Shown: in pieces, positions 1 to 8,871 of the stretch
Layout of the letters: each line of letters starts with the position of its first letter
Position numbering within the stretch: the stretch's first letter is position 1
Assembly: GCF_024435355.1 (NCBI RefSeq)
Contig: NZ_JAMJWG010000011.1
Span: 1-64,000 of the forward strand
Source of the DNA: Streptomyces odontomachi
GTDB taxonomy: Bacteria > Actinomycetota > Actinomycetes > Streptomycetales > Streptomycetaceae
Direction: 5' to 3'
Length of the DNA stretch: 64,000 nucleotides
Made by a program: the position numbers and the translations under genes
The notes under the pieces: model-generated
Databases searched by the model: none
Told to the model about the DNA's origin: nothing
The model's input: the letters and a program-made list of their open reading frames with translations, nothing else

Positions 1-212
1 GGGGCCAGTCTGCGGCGAGGAGGCGGGGGGAGGGGGCCCTCCCGGGGGTCGTGGGTCGCAGGATAGAGGGGGGCGGCGATGCGAGGCGGTACAACGCCGC
101 GCCGCCCCCAGCGGAAAAAGGCGGCGGGGGGGGGGGCGGGCTGCTCGACAGCCGGCCACCGCCACAGCAGGACGCGGGACGAACGGAGCCCCGGCCCCGG
201 ATGCGCCCGCTC

Positions 213-866
213 TCAGTCGCGCGCCACCCGGAGCCCGCGCGGGACGAGCAACCGGCCGGCCAGCGCCAGCAACCCGTCGGCGATCAGCGCGAGGGCGGCC
301 ACCCACAGCGCGGCGGCGATGACGCCCTCCAGCCCGTAGTTGGCCTGGCCGAGCACGATGTCGCCCAGACCACCGCCGCCCGCGACGGTCGCCAGGGTGG
401 CGCTGGAGATCACGTACACCACCGCGATCCGGATGCCCGAGAAGAGCAACGGCAGCGCGAGCGGCAGTTCCACGGTGAAGAGGACCTGCCGCGCGGTCAG
501 CCCCATGCCGCGCGCCGCACGCACCAGGTTCGGGTCGACCTGGTCGACGGCGAGGTACGCCTGGCTGAGGATCGGCGGGATCGCACAGACCAGCAGCGCG
601 ACGGCGATGTTGGCGAAGTTGAGGCCGATGACGCCCAGGCCGATCGCGATGATGGCGAGGCTGGGCAGCGCCCTTCCCACGTTGGAGATGCTGGTGGTCA
701 GGAACTCGCCACGGTGCAGGTGCCCCAGCCACAGCCCGGCGGGCACGGCGACGACCAGCGAGATGCCGATGACCAGGCCGCACATCCACAGGTGCTGGCC
801 GGTCTTGTCCAGCAGCAGCGGCAGCTGGTCGTGCATGAAGGTGAAGGAGCCCACGAAGGTGTCCAT
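213..866 (-). CDS. ABC importer permease, osmoprotectant (OpuC/ProW-like) type
   Basis: This 217-aa integral membrane protein has about five hydrophobic segments and the binding-protein-dependent transport permease fold. The EAA-type loop that docks on the ATPase is visible as an Ala-Ala-Arg-Gly-Met-Gly-Leu stretch followed by Pro-Leu-Ala-Leu-Pro near residue 150. It lies directly behind a second permease, with the two genes abutting (stop of one at 867, start here at 866). It is the last gene of a minus-strand operon with a binding lipoprotein and an ATPase. By family it would form a heterodimeric channel for betaine, choline or a similar quaternary amine. The substrate itself is an inference and cannot be read from the sequence. 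Confidence 0.9.
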   Translation of the reverse strand: MDTFVGSFTFMHDQLPLLLDKTGQHLWMCGLVIGISLVVAVPAGLWLGHLHRGEFLTTSISNVGRALPSLAIIAIGLGVIGLNFANIAVALLVCAIPPILSQAYLAVDQVDPNLVRAARGMGLTARQVLFTVELPLALPLLFSGIRIAVVYVISSATLATVAGGGGLGDIVLGQANYGLEGVIAAALWVAALALIADGLLALAGRLLVPRGLRVARD

Positions 867-1616
867 TTATGCGCTCCTCCTGCGGTGCGACCACGGTGTG
901 AGCAGCCGGCCGGCGAGCACCAGCAGACCGTCGGCGGCCAGTGCCAGCGCGACCGCCAGCGCCCCGGCACCGACGAACTGGGTGTTGAACGGCGACTGGA
1001 GCGCCTTGAGGATCAGGGAGCCGAGCCCTTCGTCGATGACGTAGGCCGCGATGGCGACGGTGCCGATGGTCATCACCGTCGTCACGCGCAGACCGGCGAT
1101 GATCGCGGGCATCGCCAGCGGGATCTCCACCTTGAAGAGGATCTGCCGCCGGGTCAGCCCCATGCCCCGGCCGGCCCGAACGGCGTCCTGGGGCACCTCG
1201 CGCAGTCCGGTGAGCAGGGTGGTGAAGAGCAGGTACAGGCTGTAAGCGACGAGCGCCACCTCCACCGTCAGCACCGAGAACCCGGTGACCGGCACCAGCA
1301 GCTGGAACAGCGCGAGCGGCGGCACCGTGTAGAGGAACGACGACACCGCGGAGACCGGGGCGGCGAGCCAGCCCTGGAAGTGCGCGAGCACGGCGGCCGC
1401 CGACGCGATGACGAAACCGATGACGACCGCGATCAGGGTCAGCTCGATGTGCTGCGCCAGCGCCGGCCAGAAGAGGTTCGACCAGTGGGCGGTGAACCAG
1501 TCGGTGCAGAACGTGGCGTCGTCGGCCACGCACCTGCTGGGCTCGCCGAAGTCGGGGATGACGGGATGGCCGGGCCCGCCGGCGGCCACGGCCAGCGGGA
1601 GGAGCGCGGTCATCAT
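867..1616 (-). CDS. ABC importer permease, osmoprotectant type (second subunit)
   Basis: This 249-aa permease is paralogous to its downstream neighbour and carries the same cytoplasmic coupling loop (Arg-Ala-Gly-Arg-Gly-Met-Gly-Leu, then Pro-Leu-Ala-Met-Pro). It has an N-terminal extracytoplasmic extension of about 55 residues before the first clear membrane helix of the core. The start codon overlaps the ATPase stop by 4 nt (ATGA), so translation is probably coupled. With the neighbouring permease it would form the membrane channel of a glycine betaine/carnitine/choline-type importer in the plasma membrane. Confidence 0.9.
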   Translation of the reverse strand: MMTALLPLAVAAGGPGHPVIPDFGEPSRCVADDATFCTDWFTAHWSNLFWPALAQHIELTLIAVVIGFVIASAAAVLAHFQGWLAAPVSAVSSFLYTVPPLALFQLLVPVTGFSVLTVEVALVAYSLYLLFTTLLTGLREVPQDAVRAGRGMGLTRRQILFKVEIPLAMPAIIAGLRVTTVMTIGTVAIAAYVIDEGLGSLILKALQSPFNTQFVGAGALAVALALAADGLLVLAGRLLTPWSHRRRSA

Positions 1617-2713
1617 GCCGCCCCCGCCTTCCGGACGGCGTCGAGGGTCGCGGTCCCCACCACCTGTCCCTCCGGGCCCGTCACGCGCAGCGCATCGGTG
1701 CCCTCGGCGATCATCAGGGAGAGCGCGGAGCGCAGCGAAGCGTCCCGGGGGAGCGAGGGCAGCCGGGCCGCCTCGTCCGCCGCTGCGTCCTGTGCCGCGC
1801 CGTCGGGTGCCGCCAGCTCCAGGTCGGCCAGCCGGATCAGGGTGAGCCGCTTCAGCCCCCGGTCGGCGCCGACGAAGCGGGCCACGAACGCGTCGGCGGG
1901 CTCCTTCAGCAGCGTGTGCGGGGTGTCGTACTGGGCGAGCCGCCCGCCCTGGCGCAGCACGGCGATCCGGTCGCCCATCTTCACGGCCTCGTCGATGTCG
2001 TGGCTGACGAAGATGACGGTCTTCCTGATCCGCTCGTGCAGCGCCAGGAACTCGTCCTGCACCCGCTCCCGGGTGATCGGGTCCAGCGCGCCGAACGGCT
2101 CGTCCATCAGCATCACGGGCGGGTCGGCGGCCAGCGCGCGGGCGATCCCGACGCGCTGCTGCTGCCCACCGGAGAGCTGCGCCGGATAGCGCTTGCCGTA
2201 CTCGGCGACCGGCAGCCCCACCAGGTCGAGCAGTTCGGCCACCCGCCGCTTCGTACGCCCGCGGTCCCAGCCGAGCACCTTCGGCACGGTCGCGACGTTG
2301 TCCGCTATGGACAGGTGCGGGAAGAGGCCGACCTGCTGGATGACGTAGCCGATGGAGCGGCGCAGCTCGATCGGGTCCATGTCCCGGATGGAACGGCCGC
2401 CGATCCTGATGTCGCCGCGGGTGGGCTCGGTCAGCCGGTTGACCATCATCAGGGCCGTGGTCTTGCCGCTGCCGGACGGACCGAGCAGGACGCAGATCTC
2501 GCCCGCCGGGACGGTCAGCGACAGCTCGTCGACGGCCGGCGTGTCGGCGCCCGGGTAGTTCTTCACGACCCGGTCGAAGACGATCTCCTGAGCTTCGGGG
2601 GCAGGGGCGTCCGCGGTGGCGCTGGCGGTGGCGGTGGCGTCCGGTTCGGTTGCCGGGACCGCCGGGCTCGCGGCGCCGGACGCGCTTCTCGGTTCGTTGG
2701 TTTCCTGACTCAT
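1613..2713 (-). CDS. ABC importer ATPase, glycine betaine/osmoprotectant type
   Basis: This 366-aa ATPase carries a Walker A (GPSGSGKTT), the ABC signature (LSGGQQQRVG), a Walker B (VMLMDEPFGALD) and an H-loop (VSHD). The sequence after the catalytic core resembles the regulatory tail of OpuA/ProV-type ATPases. A roughly 42-residue Ala/Pro/Thr-rich extension precedes the domain and is coded partly by a short GGTGGC-like repeat, which is probably disordered. An AGGAG site lies 7 nt before the ATG. It energises the two permeases encoded just downstream. Confidence 0.93.
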   Translation of the reverse strand: MSQETNEPRSASGAASPAVPATEPDATATASATADAPAPEAQEIVFDRVVKNYPGADTPAVDELSLTVPAGEICVLLGPSGSGKTTALMMVNRLTEPTRGDIRIGGRSIRDMDPIELRRSIGYVIQQVGLFPHLSIADNVATVPKVLGWDRGRTKRRVAELLDLVGLPVAEYGKRYPAQLSGGQQQRVGIARALAADPPVMLMDEPFGALDPITRERVQDEFLALHERIRKTVIFVSHDIDEAVKMGDRIAVLRQGGRLAQYDTPHTLLKEPADAFVARFVGADRGLKRLTLIRLADLELAAPDGAAQDAAADEAARLPSLPRDASLRSALSLMIAEGTDALRVTGPEGQVVGTATLDAVRKAGAA

Positions 2714-2798
2714 CGGGGTTCTCCTGGGAGGGCGACGGGGGTACGTGCAGGTGCGGGGTGCGCGCCGCCGGGGCGCGTGGCGCCGGGACGCGCTGCGC

Positions 2799-3734
2799 TC
2801 AGGTCATCCCGTTCGCCCGCAGGAAGTCCGTGGCGACCTCGGACGGCGCCAGGCGTACCTCGTCGACGGCGCGGTTCATCTCGCGCACGGCCTTGTCGGT
2901 GAGCAGGGCGTCGATCCGGTTCAGCACCTTCGCGAATCCGGGCCCCTGCTCCTTGAGGACGCCCTTGCGCAGTACGGGGGCGAGGTTCTGGTAGCCGTAG
3001 AAGCTCTTGGTGTCCGCCAGCAGCGTGTAGTCGCCGCGGGCGAGCTGCGGGTCGGTGGTGAAGACGTCGGCGGCGTCGACCTGGCCGTGGTCGAGGGCGG
3101 AGTACTGCAAGCCGATGTTGAGGGTCTTCACCTCGGTGTTCGGCAGGTGGTACGCCTTGACGAGCTGGTGGTAGCCCAGTGCTCCGGTGAGGTTGTCGGG
3201 GTACTCGGCGAACACGACGTGCGGCGCCTTGCGCAGGTCGGCGATGGTCTTCATGCCGTACTTCCTGGCGAAGGCGGGCTTCACGCCCACCGCGTCGCGG
3301 TTCTGGAACGGCGTCGCGGGCAGCATCGTCAGGCCGCGCTTCTCCTGGAACGCCTTCGCCTTGCGGAAGGTCTCCGCCGCACTGCCGGGGACCTCGGTCT
3401 CCTGGGCCAGCACCTGGAGGATGACGCCCGTGTACTCGGGGTAGAGGTCGATCTGGCCGGAGGTGAGGGCACCGTCGATGATGTTGGTGCTGCCGATGTT
3501 CGACTTGAGCTCGACGTGGTAGCCGGCGTGCTCGAGCCCCTGCTTGTACAGCTCGCCGATGACCCACTCCTCGGTGAACTCCTTCGCGCCGATCACCACG
3601 GTGGGCCGCCCGCCGGGCGCCGCGGCTCCGCAGCCGCTGAGCGCGGCGACGCAGCCGAGTACCAGCAGCACCGCCAGCGCGGCCCGCCGCCCCGCCTTCC
3701 GGCCGATGTGGCGGCCCACTCTCCGGGCGCTCAC
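2799..3734 (-). CDS. Osmoprotectant ABC transporter substrate-binding lipoprotein
   Basis: With the GTG start chosen here (Val-Ser-Ala-Arg-Arg) the protein is 311 aa. It has a twin-basic N-region, a hydrophobic stretch and a lipobox ending Leu-Ser-Gly-Cys, so it is anchored to the outer face of the membrane. The mature part begins with the type 2 periplasmic-binding fold typical of OpuAC/ProX/EgtU proteins (a Gly-Ala-Lys-Glu-Phe-Thr-Glu-Glu segment, then Asn-Ile-Gly-Ser-Thr and Tyr-Pro-Glu-Tyr-Thr-Gly). The start overlaps the stop of the upstream hydrolase gene by 4 nt (GTGA). A longer form starting at 3764 is open but would overlap the hydrolase gene by 34 nt, so I prefer the coupled start. 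Confidence 0.9.
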   Translation of the reverse strand: MSARRVGRHIGRKAGRRAALAVLLVLGCVAALSGCGAAAPGGRPTVVIGAKEFTEEWVIGELYKQGLEHAGYHVELKSNIGSTNIIDGALTSGQIDLYPEYTGVILQVLAQETEVPGSAAETFRKAKAFQEKRGLTMLPATPFQNRDAVGVKPAFARKYGMKTIADLRKAPHVVFAEYPDNLTGALGYHQLVKAYHLPNTEVKTLNIGLQYSALDHGQVDAADVFTTDPQLARGDYTLLADTKSFYGYQNLAPVLRKGVLKEQGPGFAKVLNRIDALLTDKAVREMNRAVDEVRLAPSEVATDFLRANGMT

Positions 3735-5809
3735 ACCTGGTCCCTGGGGATCGAACGAGTCCACGTACGAGCGAACACCTCACGCTCCTGAGCGCCGGAG
3801 CCCTCGTAGGCGGCGAGATGGTTGACGACGAGGAAGTCCCGGTCGTCGGCGGTCATCCGGGACCGGGTGTGCACCCGTACCGCCCACTCACCCCGCCCGA
3901 TGCGCTCCTCCCGCTCGCACTCGACGCTCGCGGACAGCGGGTCGCCCTCCACCAGCCGGAAGCGGTTGAGGTCGCGCGAGCCGTACGTCAGCCCGTCGGC
4001 GCAGTCGACCATCGAGCCGCCGGCCGGCGTGGCGACGATGACCTGCTCCCGGCTCACCGGGTCGTACGTCACCCGGCGCGCACCCGGCAGCGTCTCCGTC
4101 TCGATGGAGTGCGGCGGAGCCGGCGGCGGTGGCCCGAAGTCACCCAACGCGGCCTCCTCGGCCGGACGCGGCTCCCGTACGGGAAGGGTCAACGCACCGT
4201 GGCCGGTGTCCAGCTCCAGCGCCACGGATTGGGGCGAGGGCCACACCCACGGCCACAACGCGGCGGAGACGGCTACCCGGATGCGGTTCCCGGCGCCGAA
4301 GGCGTGGCCGACGGCGAAGAGCGGAACCGTCACGTCGTAGGCCCGGCCCGGCTCCAGCGGTTCGGGCGCGGCGTGACCGGCGCGGTGGGTGAGGTTGAGC
4401 AGCCCGGTGGTGACCAGCCGGGACGCGCCGTCCGGCGTGACCTCGCACAGCCGCACGGCGAGCTGCGCCTGCGGACGGTCGCTCGTGACGCGCAGGGTGA
4501 CCTCGGGAGCGCCGAGGATCTCCACCCGCTCGGGCAGCTCAGGCCCGGTGAAGGAGCAGGCCAGCCCGTCGTCGGCCGCCTGGTCGGCGTACTGCCCGGG
4601 AACGTCCCCGAACTTGAGGAAGTCGCCCGTTCCGGCCCCGAGGGCGAGCGGCGAACGCAGCACGGCCGTGCCCGGGACCCCGCCCAGCTCGCTCAGCGGC
4701 GTACGGCGGGAGGTGACGCCCGGTGACGGCCAGGACGGCTCGGCGACCCAGCGCCCGGCACGGTGCACGCGGTCGGCGCCGAGCGGGGCGGGCTCCGGCA
4801 TCCACACGCGCAGCCCGAGGTCGTCGTCGGTGGGGGCGGAGGAGCGCATCCAGCGGTCGAACCAGCGGACGCACTCGCCGATGAAGTCGATGGCGGGTCC
4901 GGGCACCCCTTGGTGCGGGTAGTTGTGCGCCCAGGGCCCGAGCAGCCCCTTGACCGGGACGCCCGCCTCCTCCAGGCCGGTCATCAGCCGGAAGACGGCA
5001 CCGCGGTACTGGTCGAGCCAGCCGCCCACCGCGTACACCGGCACCTTGATCGCGGAGTAGTCCTCGCAGACCGAGCCGTGCTCCCAGTACGCGTCCCGGC
5101 GCTGGTGGCCGACCCACTCCTCGGCATACGGAACCGTCGCCGCCAGCCGCTCCAGCCAACGCTCCCGCCAGGACTCGCCGAGCACGGCGGGGTCGCCGGG
5201 GCGGGCGTTGTAGGCGAGCATCGTCGCCGCCCAGGGCAGCATCTCGGAGGCGAGCAGGGCGCCGCCCGCGTAGTGCACGTCGTCGGCGTAGCGGTCGTCC
5301 GTGGAGCAGACGGTGACGATGCAGCGCAGCTGGGGCGGGTCGAGCGCGGCGATCTGCAACCCGTTGAAGCCGCCCCAGGACTTCCCGATGATCGCGACCT
5401 GCCCGTCCGACCACTCCTGCCGCTCGATCCAGTCGAGGACTTCGAGGGCGTCGGACAGTTCGGTCGGGTGGTACTCGTCGAGCATGACGCCGTCGGAGTC
5501 GCCACTGCCCCGGCAGTCGACCCGCACCGAGGCGAACCCGGCCTGCGCGAAGGGCGCGTGCAGCGTGACGTCGCGTGGCGCCGTGGCGTCGTTCTTGCGG
5601 TACGGGATGTACTCCAACACGCTCGGCACCGGCCCTGAAGCGTCCGCCGGCAGCCAGACACGGGCGGCGAGCCTGGTGCCGTCCCTGAGCGGTATCCAGA
5701 CATGACGCAGGACGCGGACGGGGTGGTGGGGGCGGCCGTGGGGGTGGTGGTGCGGGGGCTGGTGTGTGGTTTCTCCAGTGGAGGCTGGAGTTCCGGTAGT
5801 GGGCGGCAT
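3731..5809 (-). CDS. CocE/NonD-family hydrolase (X-Pro dipeptidyl-peptidase S15 type)
   Basis: This 692-aa alpha/beta-hydrolase has an N-terminal Pro/His-rich tail. The nucleophile elbow is Gly-Lys-Ser-Trp-Gly-Gly, a Trp-Leu-Asp-Gln-Tyr segment supplies the probable catalytic Asp, and Gly-Pro-Trp-Ala-His-Asn supplies the His. These are followed by the jelly-roll C-terminal domain typical of the CocE/PepX family. Members hydrolyse esters or amides, and the substrate here is unknown. There is no signal peptide, so it is likely cytoplasmic. It is the first gene of the ABC-importer operon and overlaps the binding-protein gene by 4 nt, which suggests that it acts on the imported compound. No strong ribosome binding site precedes the ATG. 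Confidence 0.88.
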   Translation of the reverse strand: MPPTTGTPASTGETTHQPPHHHPHGRPHHPVRVLRHVWIPLRDGTRLAARVWLPADASGPVPSVLEYIPYRKNDATAPRDVTLHAPFAQAGFASVRVDCRGSGDSDGVMLDEYHPTELSDALEVLDWIERQEWSDGQVAIIGKSWGGFNGLQIAALDPPQLRCIVTVCSTDDRYADDVHYAGGALLASEMLPWAATMLAYNARPGDPAVLGESWRERWLERLAATVPYAEEWVGHQRRDAYWEHGSVCEDYSAIKVPVYAVGGWLDQYRGAVFRLMTGLEEAGVPVKGLLGPWAHNYPHQGVPGPAIDFIGECVRWFDRWMRSSAPTDDDLGLRVWMPEPAPLGADRVHRAGRWVAEPSWPSPGVTSRRTPLSELGGVPGTAVLRSPLALGAGTGDFLKFGDVPGQYADQAADDGLACSFTGPELPERVEILGAPEVTLRVTSDRPQAQLAVRLCEVTPDGASRLVTTGLLNLTHRAGHAAPEPLEPGRAYDVTVPLFAVGHAFGAGNRIRVAVSAALWPWVWPSPQSVALELDTGHGALTLPVREPRPAEEAALGDFGPPPPAPPHSIETETLPGARRVTYDPVSREQVIVATPAGGSMVDCADGLTYGSRDLNRFRLVEGDPLSASVECEREERIGRGEWAVRVHTRSRMTADDRDFLVVNHLAAYEGSGAQEREVFARTWTRSIPRDQV

Positions 5810-5823
5810 GGCCGGAAACTTTA

Positions 5824-5841
5824 GGCGAACGCGTATTCGCC
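5824..5841. promoter_or_regulatory. Candidate operator: inverted repeat upstream of the hydrolase/importer operon
   Basis: The arms GGCGAA and TTCGCC are perfect complements separated by 6 nt. They lie 15-32 nt before the ATG of the CocE-type gene, in an AT-richer 230-bp gap. Position and symmetry suggest a repressor site. No cognate regulator is identifiable. Confidence 0.35.
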
Positions 5842-5946
5842 GAATGTCCGCCTATGACTGATTTTTGATGTCATGTGAAAGGTGAATATCAACACACGAA
5901 TGAGTCGGGAAAGATTGGGTATCCGCGGAGAGCCTCCTCTTTCTGA

Positions 5947-5975
5947 TTGACATGCTCACGGAAACTCGCGATTCT
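5947..5975 (+). promoter_or_regulatory. Probable vegetative promoter of the GH43 gene
   Basis: A consensus -35 box (TTGACA, 5947-5952) is followed after 17 nt by GATTCT (5970-5975), a passable -10 box. It sits 65-93 nt before the chosen ATG at 6040. The TTG inside this box opens the long frame of the downstream gene, and its promoter-like context is one reason to reject it as the start. Confidence 0.5.
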
Positions 5976-6039
5976 ACGGACCGGTAACCACAGCGGAGCG
6001 GGATCGTGTGCCGCGCGAGAGGACGTAGGAAAAGGGGCT

Positions 6040-7110
6040 ATGAGACTTCGTCGTCGAATTTCCGGCATGGCGGCCTTCGCGCTGTCCGTCGTCCTCGCCG
6101 TCACGGCGTGCCTGGTGTCCGCCGGGCCGGCCGAGGCGGGCCAACAGGGCATCCAGGCGGCGGACCCGAGCGTCCTGCGCGTCGGCGGGACCTACATCTC
6201 GGTGCAGTCGACCGGCGGCGGTATCGCCGTACGGCAGGCCTCCTCGACGGACGGCCTGTCCTCGGCGACCGCCCGGCAGATCTGGTCCGACAGCCACGGT
6301 CTCGGCGAGGTCTGGGCCCCGGAGATCGTGCGGGACGGCGGTCGCTACTACGTCTACTTCTCGGCCGGCGCCGGATCCGCCCACCGGATGTACGTGATCA
6401 GCTCAGCGAACCCCGACAGCGGCTACACCGCCGAGACGAAGCTGGCCCTGCCCGACGACAAGTGGGCCATCGACGGCACCATGTTCACCTTCAACGGGCA
6501 GCGCTGGTTCGTCTGGTCCGGCTGGGCCGGCGACACCAACGTCGAGCAGAACCTCTACATCGCCCGCATGAGCAGCCCGACCACCCCGACCGGGGGACGC
6601 TCCATCATCTCCCAACCGAGGGAGAGCTGGGAGCGCGTGGTCGGCAACCCGTACATCAACGAGGCCCCCGAGGCGATCAAGGACCCGAACGGGCAGCTGC
6701 ACATCGTGTACTCCGCCAACGGCAGCTGGAGCGACCAGTACTGCCTGGCCGACCTGCGGCTGCGGTCCGGCGGCGACCCGACCTACGTATGGGACTGGTA
6801 CAAGTCCAACGGCTGCCTGTTCGGCTCCAACGCGGCGACCATGATGAGCGGTTGGGACCCGACCCTCTACGTGAACGGCCCCGGCCACCACACCTTCGTC
6901 CTCCTCGACGGAGACATCGCCACCAGCCCGCCCGCCGGCCCGACGTTCCCCCTGATGTTCCACGCGGTCGCGAAGGGGACCCCGTACTCGTGGGCGAACC
7001 GGCACTGGTACACGGGAACGTTCTGCTGGTGGGGGAACACCACGTACAGCCGCGCCAACGTGCCCGGTGACAACACCAACACCGGGTGGAGCCTGAAGTT
7101 CTTCGAGTAG
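6040..7110 (+). CDS. Secreted glycoside hydrolase family 43 enzyme
   Basis: This 356-aa protein begins with a classic export signal (basic MRLRRR, then a hydrophobic core). It could be cleaved at Ala-Glu-Ala by signal peptidase I or lipidated at the Val-Thr-Ala-Cys site. The mature part reads as a five-bladed GH43 beta-propeller. An Ala-Asp-Pro-Ser near the start supplies the probable catalytic base, Ile-Asp-Gly-Thr the pKa-modulating Asp, and Asn-Glu-Ala-Pro-Glu a candidate acid. Family members are mostly arabinofuranosidases, xylosidases or arabinanases acting on plant polysaccharides outside the cell. ATG 6040 was chosen because a purine-rich site precedes it and a signal peptide follows at once. 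The last codons are part of a 16-bp tandem repeat. Confidence 0.88.
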   Translation: MRLRRRISGMAAFALSVVLAVTACLVSAGPAEAGQQGIQAADPSVLRVGGTYISVQSTGGGIAVRQASSTDGLSSATARQIWSDSHGLGEVWAPEIVRDGGRYYVYFSAGAGSAHRMYVISSANPDSGYTAETKLALPDDKWAIDGTMFTFNGQRWFVWSGWAGDTNVEQNLYIARMSSPTTPTGGRSIISQPRESWERVVGNPYINEAPEAIKDPNGQLHIVYSANGSWSDQYCLADLRLRSGGDPTYVWDWYKSNGCLFGSNAATMMSGWDPTLYVNGPGHHTFVLLDGDIATSPPAGPTFPLMFHAVAKGTPYSWANRHWYTGTFCWWGNTTYSRANVPGDNTNTGWSLKFFE

Positions 7111-7142
7111 GAAGTTCTTCGAGTAGGAAGTTCTTCGAGTGG
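7095..7142. repeat. Three tandem 16-bp repeats spanning the GH43 stop codon
   Basis: The unit GAAGTTCTTCGAGTAG occurs at 7095-7110 and 7111-7126, and once more at 7127-7142 with one change. The first copy encodes the last residues (Lys-Phe-Phe-Glu) and the stop. Because 16 is not a multiple of three, loss or gain of a copy would leave the protein unaltered only while the first copy is intact. Confidence 0.95.
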
Positions 7143-7199
7143 ACCGGGCGGGGTTCCGGCGAACCGGCCCACCGTTCCCGTTCCCGTTCCTTTTCCCTT

Positions 7200-7231
7200 C
7201 CCGTGCCCGGGGACCGGTCCCCGGGCACGGG
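7200..7231. terminator. Perfect 32-bp palindrome, likely bidirectional terminator
   Basis: Sixteen bases are followed immediately by their exact reverse complement, giving a very GC-rich stem between the convergent GH43 and TIM-barrel genes. On the plus strand it is preceded by a C/T-rich run. Streptomyces terminators often lack a U-tract, so the stem alone is good evidence. Confidence 0.75.
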
Positions 7232-7242
7232 TCGTGCCGGCG

Positions 7243-8709
7243 TCAGCCCGCGCGCAGTAGATAGAGGCCCGCCGCACCGGGTGCGAGGTCGACCGTGAGG
7301 GCGTCCTGGGCGTTCGTGGCGCGGTACTCCCCGCTGGACGGGTCGAAGGACGCGATCCGCGCCACGGAGGTGGGCCGCACCGCCACCGTCGCTCGGGCGC
7401 GTGCGTTGTGCCAGCGGTTGGCCACCAGCACCCAGCGGTCGGCGACGGCCGGGTCACGGCTGCGGAAGGTGCTCAGGATCACCGGCGCGCCGCTGACCGA
7501 ATCCAGCTGGTCGTCGGGGGTGAAGGCGGTCGCCCCGGCGGGCAGCGGCGATTCGTTCGCGTGCATCACGGACTCGGGCACCAGCGGCTTGAGCTCCCGC
7601 CCGACGGGCCGCAACCAGGTCGTGTTGATGGCACGGGCCGCGTCGTACCGTTTCGTCCGCGCCCCGTCCACCGTGATGAGCGCCGGCTGGAAGCCTTCGC
7701 CGCGCGCGGCCTCCGGGGTCCAGTACGTGAAGTACTGGATGCCCTTGGCGCCGTAGGCGAGGCTCACGTTGACCTGCCAGAGCAGCTCGGCCGCGGTGGG
7801 CGTGCGGTGGTTGTTGAACGCGAGCGTCTGGATGAACGTCCATGCCGGCAGGTCGGCGCTGAGCGCCGCCTTGCGCACCACCGACCAGTTGAGGAAGTAC
7901 TCGGCGTCCTCGCGCCCCTCGGAGAGCAGCGGATAGCGGTCGAAGGAGATCAGCGACGGCTTCACCACGTCCACGAAACCCTGGTAGTAGGCCGGATCGG
8001 TGGACGGCAGGAGGTTGACGTACGGCAGCAGGCCGGGCGCGACGTCGCGCGCCGCCTGAAGCGTGCGGGCCAGGGTGGCGAACCAGCCTGCCCCCGGTTC
8101 GTCGTAGTGGTTGAAGCCGGCGAGGGAGGAGTGCGGGCCGTACGCGTCGAAGGCGCGCTTGTACAGCTCGCGGGCCTCGGCCGGGGTGACGGACAGATGG
8201 TCGGCGGGATCGTCCGAGATGGCGAACCACCGCGACATGTTGCTCACCTGGATGTCATCCGAGATGAGCATCTTCAGGCCGGCGTCCTGCGCCAGGCCGA
8301 GCTGGTGGGTGAATATCTGGCCGTCCCCGGCGTAGTTGCCCGAGATGACGAAGGTGAACCCGGCGTCGGCGATCTCGGCGTAGCGGGCTGCGGTGCTGGC
8401 GTAGGGGTGCGGCGGCCAGAAGATGCCGATGGGGAAGTCGGGGCCGCCGGTGAGGGGGAGCTGGTCGGGGGAGGGGGCGGCGGTTTCTGCGGTGGTCCCC
8501 GTGGTGGTCCCTGCGGCCGTCTCCGCGGTCGGTGCCGCCGGGGTCGCGGCCGCCTGGGGTGCCCCGGCCATCCAGGGCAGGGCGCTGCCGGCGGCGACTC
8601 CCGCCGCGCCCAGTAGGCGGCGTCTGCTGACGGCCAGTGCCCGGTGCGGGCTCGGGCCCGGCTGATGTGGGCTCGGGCCCGGTGCGTCGTGTCTGGCAGG
8701 GACGTCCAT
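7243..8709 (-). CDS. Tat-exported TIM-barrel glycoside hydrolase-like protein
   Basis: This protein has 488 aa from the ATG at 8709, which is preceded by an AAAGGAGCG site. The N-terminus carries a twin-arginine signal (Ser-Arg-Arg-Arg-Leu-Leu-Gly followed by an Ala/Gly-rich hydrophobic stretch), so it is exported folded. A Pro/Thr/Ala-rich linker precedes a (beta/alpha)8-like domain with Phe-Asn-His-Tyr-Asp-Glu-Pro-Gly near the middle, resembling the acid/base strand of clan A glycosidases, and Tyr-Trp-Thr-Pro-Glu later. The C-terminal ~100 residues look like a small beta domain. Family and substrate are not certain. It is convergent with GH43 across a strong terminator, so the two are not co-transcribed. 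Confidence 0.75.
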   Translation of the reverse strand: MDVPARHDAPGPSPHQPGPSPHRALAVSRRRLLGAAGVAAGSALPWMAGAPQAAATPAAPTAETAAGTTTGTTAETAAPSPDQLPLTGGPDFPIGIFWPPHPYASTAARYAEIADAGFTFVISGNYAGDGQIFTHQLGLAQDAGLKMLISDDIQVSNMSRWFAISDDPADHLSVTPAEARELYKRAFDAYGPHSSLAGFNHYDEPGAGWFATLARTLQAARDVAPGLLPYVNLLPSTDPAYYQGFVDVVKPSLISFDRYPLLSEGREDAEYFLNWSVVRKAALSADLPAWTFIQTLAFNNHRTPTAAELLWQVNVSLAYGAKGIQYFTYWTPEAARGEGFQPALITVDGARTKRYDAARAINTTWLRPVGRELKPLVPESVMHANESPLPAGATAFTPDDQLDSVSGAPVILSTFRSRDPAVADRWVLVANRWHNARARATVAVRPTSVARIASFDPSSGEYRATNAQDALTVDLAPGAAGLYLLRAG

Positions 8710-8871
8710 GTGCGCTCCTTTGTCCGTTTGCGGGGCGGGGCGTCGAACTCCGGTCGGTGCAGCCGGAGTCCGAGTCGCCGCCAACGGCCGGCTCCGACGG
8801 CGTGAACACGTTTCATGCCGCTCGGAGCCATGCGGCTGAGGGCGTGGCAGCCGTGTCGTCGCACGTCCGAT

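Noticed and set aside
51..2189. 712-aa plus-strand open frame over the ABC transporter operon
   Set aside because: Composition is Arg/Gly/Asp/Gln-rich without domain signal, and it is antisense to four clear transporter genes. This is the usual mirror frame of high-GC genes.
5947..6039. TTG start extending the GH43 protein by 31 residues
   Set aside because: The TTG lies within a consensus -35 box, and the extension would bury the signal peptide. The ATG at 6040 has its own ribosome binding site.
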